Shown: one piece after another, positions 20,695 to 21,967 of the stretch
Layout: each line of letters starts with the position of its first letter
How positions within the stretch are numbered: the stretch's first letter is position 1
Assembly: GCA_934130975.1 (NCBI GenBank)
Contig: CAKOYU010000020.1
Coordinates: 1 to 21,967, forward strand
Length of the DNA: 21,967 bases
Source: an uncultured Clostridia bacterium
GTDB taxonomy: Bacteria > Bacillota > Clostridia > TANB77 > CAG-508
Reading direction: 5' to 3'
Notes under the pieces: model-generated
Told to the model about the DNA's origin: nothing
Seen by the model: the letters and a program-made list of their open reading frames with translations, nothing else
Databases searched by the model: none
Position numbers and translations under genes: made by a program

Positions 20695-21495
20695 TTATTC
20701 AAATACATCTAATAATTTAAATTCATAACCTTGATTCTTAGCCTCTTTAATAACATAATCTAAAACTTCAGCATTAGTTTTAGAATTTGGATGTAATAAC
20801 ATTACCTCCCCACAATGCAAATTATTTATTATTATTTTTTGACTTTCCTCTATTGATGGCTGTTTCTTCTCATCCCAATCAAAATATGCAAAACTCCACA
20901 TTACTGTTTTATATCCCAATTCCTGAGTCTTTTTTAAAGTTCTTTCATTAAATTCTCCTTTGGGTGGTCTCATGAATTTCATTTCATAATTAAATTTTTC
21001 ATACACTGCTTGATGTAGTTGCATTAATTCTTTTTCTATTTTCTCATCAGAAATACTTGGTAAAGACGGATGAGAACAAGTATGATTTCCTACTATATGT
21101 CCTTCATTAATCATCTGCTCTACTAAATCTGATGCAGTATTTAAATAATGTGCTGTTATAAAAAAGGTGGCCTTTACGTCATTTTCTTTTAATGTATTTA
21201 ATATTTTTTTTGTATAACCTGCTTCATAGCCTTCATCAAATGTTAAATAAATTATTTTTTCCGAATCTTTTCCTAAGCAAATTCCTCCGTTATTATCCAA
21301 CATCTTTTTATTTTCAGCTCCTACATCTGGTTGCATATTATTATTTGCTCTTTTTATTCCCCAACCTATTGTTTTCGAATTTGATATGTTAGCTGATGTT
21401 GAAATAATTTGATTTCTATTTGCAACACTTAAACTTATTGCAAACACAATAATTATTAAAATAGCCATTAATATTGTTTTATATTTTTCTTTCAT
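20695..21495 (-). CDS. pdaA: Polysaccharide deacetylase of the PdaA (delta-lactam) type
   Basis: A 266-residue protein with an N-terminal membrane segment or signal (about 8-24) and a NodB domain. YLTFDEGYEAGYTKKIL (83-99) holds the catalytic Asp region, with DE in place of the usual DD, as in PdaA-like proteins (DN in Bacillus PdaA). NHTCSHPSLPS gives zinc ligands His138 and His142. RPPKGEF (176-182), VMWSFAYFDWD (198-208) and LLHP (233-236) complete the pattern. PdaA removes the N-acetyl group from muramic acid to form the spore-cortex muramic delta-lactam. The ATG at 21495 has AGAGGT upstream; an ATG at 21510 has none. Confidence 0.88.
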   Translation of the reverse strand: MKEKYKTILMAILIIIVFAISLSVANRNQIISTSANISNSKTIGWGIKRANNNMQPDVGAENKKMLDNNGGICLGKDSEKIIYLTFDEGYEAGYTKKILNTLKENDVKATFFITAHYLNTASDLVEQMINEGHIVGNHTCSHPSLPSISDEKIEKELMQLHQAVYEKFNYEMKFMRPPKGEFNERTLKKTQELGYKTVMWSFAYFDWDEKKQPSIEESQKIIINNLHCGEVMLLHPNSKTNAEVLDYVIKEAKNQGYEFKLLDVFE

Positions 21496-21663
21496 ATTTA
21501 AACCTCTCATTTCTATTTTATTTTATGTTGAAAAATTGTTTAATATTACCAGCTGTTAATTCTTACAATTTTTTACATTATTTTTCAAAATTATTTGAAT
21601 ATATTTATTTCAAATTTGTTTAATATCTTAGTGTTTCAGTTGATTAATTATTTAAATTGCCTA

Positions 21664-21692
21664 TTGACAAGTTTCGATTTTTGTTTTATATT
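21664..21692 (+). promoter_or_regulatory. Promoter of the response regulator gene
   Basis: TTGACA (21664-21669), a 17-base spacer and TATATT (21687-21692), 39 bases before the ATG. TCAGTTGAT at 21636-21644 fits the loose LytTR-binding consensus. Confidence 0.65.
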
Positions 21693-21731
21693 ATTTCAAA
21701 AAAATGTAAATTTTTTATAAAGGAGGATTAT

Positions 21732-21967
21732 ATGTTAAATTTTATTCTTTGTGATGATGAACCCAAAATGCTTGATAGACTTTCAATATTATTTGAAAAA
21801 GCTTTTGTAAAAAATGATTTTGATGCAAAAATAGTATTAAAAACTTCTGATTATAGAGAAATTCTAGATTTTATGAATAATAACACTGTAAATGTAATTG
21901 TCCTTGATATTGAATTTAAAAATTCTAATATAAACGGTTTAGATATTGCTGAAGAAATTAGGAAAAT
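21732..21967 (+). CDS. Response regulator receiver domain, 5' part only (AgrA/LytTR-like)
   Basis: AAAGGAGG precedes the ATG. The visible 78 codons give a receiver domain: MLNFILCDDEPKMLDRLSIL with the acidic pair Asp8-Asp9, then VNVIVLDIEFKNSNINGLDI with the expected phospho-acceptor Asp, and AEEIRK. The CDDEP start and the LDIE phosphosite are typical of AgrA/VirR-like regulators with a LytTR DNA-binding domain, but that domain lies past the window edge. The gene is truncated by the edge, not by mutation. Confidence 0.85.
   Translation, partial: MLNFILCDDEPKMLDRLSILFEKAFVKNDFDAKIVLKTSDYREILDFMNNNTVNVIVLDIEFKNSNINGLDIAEEIRK

Overview
The window is a very AT-rich stretch of a bacterial chromosome. 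Strong AGGAGG-type ribosome binding sites, TTGACA/TATAAT promoters with 17-base spacing and many U-tailed hairpins point to a low-GC Firmicute. Six genes with homologues of sporulation proteins (ylbJ, gerW/ytfJ, its DUF2953 partner, yqfC, yqfD and a pdaA-type deacetylase) place it in a spore-forming lineage of Clostridia. That it is an uncultured, gut-type clostridium is inference. TAG closes several intact genes (ygjP-like, DUF2953, DUF3048), so the standard code applies.

Left part (1-8 kb): an AlbA_2-type ATP-binding regulator, broken by two in-frame amber codons, is followed by tRNA-Gln(CUG) and a YgjP-like metallopeptidase. Next come ylbJ, a convergent HD-hydrolase/HAD-phosphatase pair, a VanW-family protein, a small membrane protein placed before rpmE (L31), and a GT-C membrane glycosyltransferase.

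Middle (8-15 kb): recX-scpA-DUF2953-gerW form one tight leftward operon, but scpB is missing from its usual place. A secreted, membrane-anchored Asn/Thr-rich protein is divergent from it. Then come smpB, class II fructose-bisphosphate aldolase (fba), a tiny Cys-rich DUF1540 gene, an unknown 94-residue gene and recN.

Right part (15-22 kb): rplU and rpmA follow an L21-leader-like 5' region and lack the usual prp gene between them; L27 correspondingly lacks the Prp-cleaved extension. The leftward cluster yqfC-yqfD-unknown(397 aa)-ybeY-DUF3048 has an unrecognised protein where phoH is usually found, and yqfD carries a +1 frame disruption in an A6 run near its end. A PdaA-type deacetylase and the start of a response regulator close the window.

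The most notable feature beyond genes is a dispersed intergenic inverted-repeat element. It has four copies (2525, 10889, 15091 and 20525), up to 29 bp of perfect terminal inverted repeat and a conserved roughly 100-base core. It looks like a MITE or a mobile structured element of this genome; I do not recognise it as a named family.
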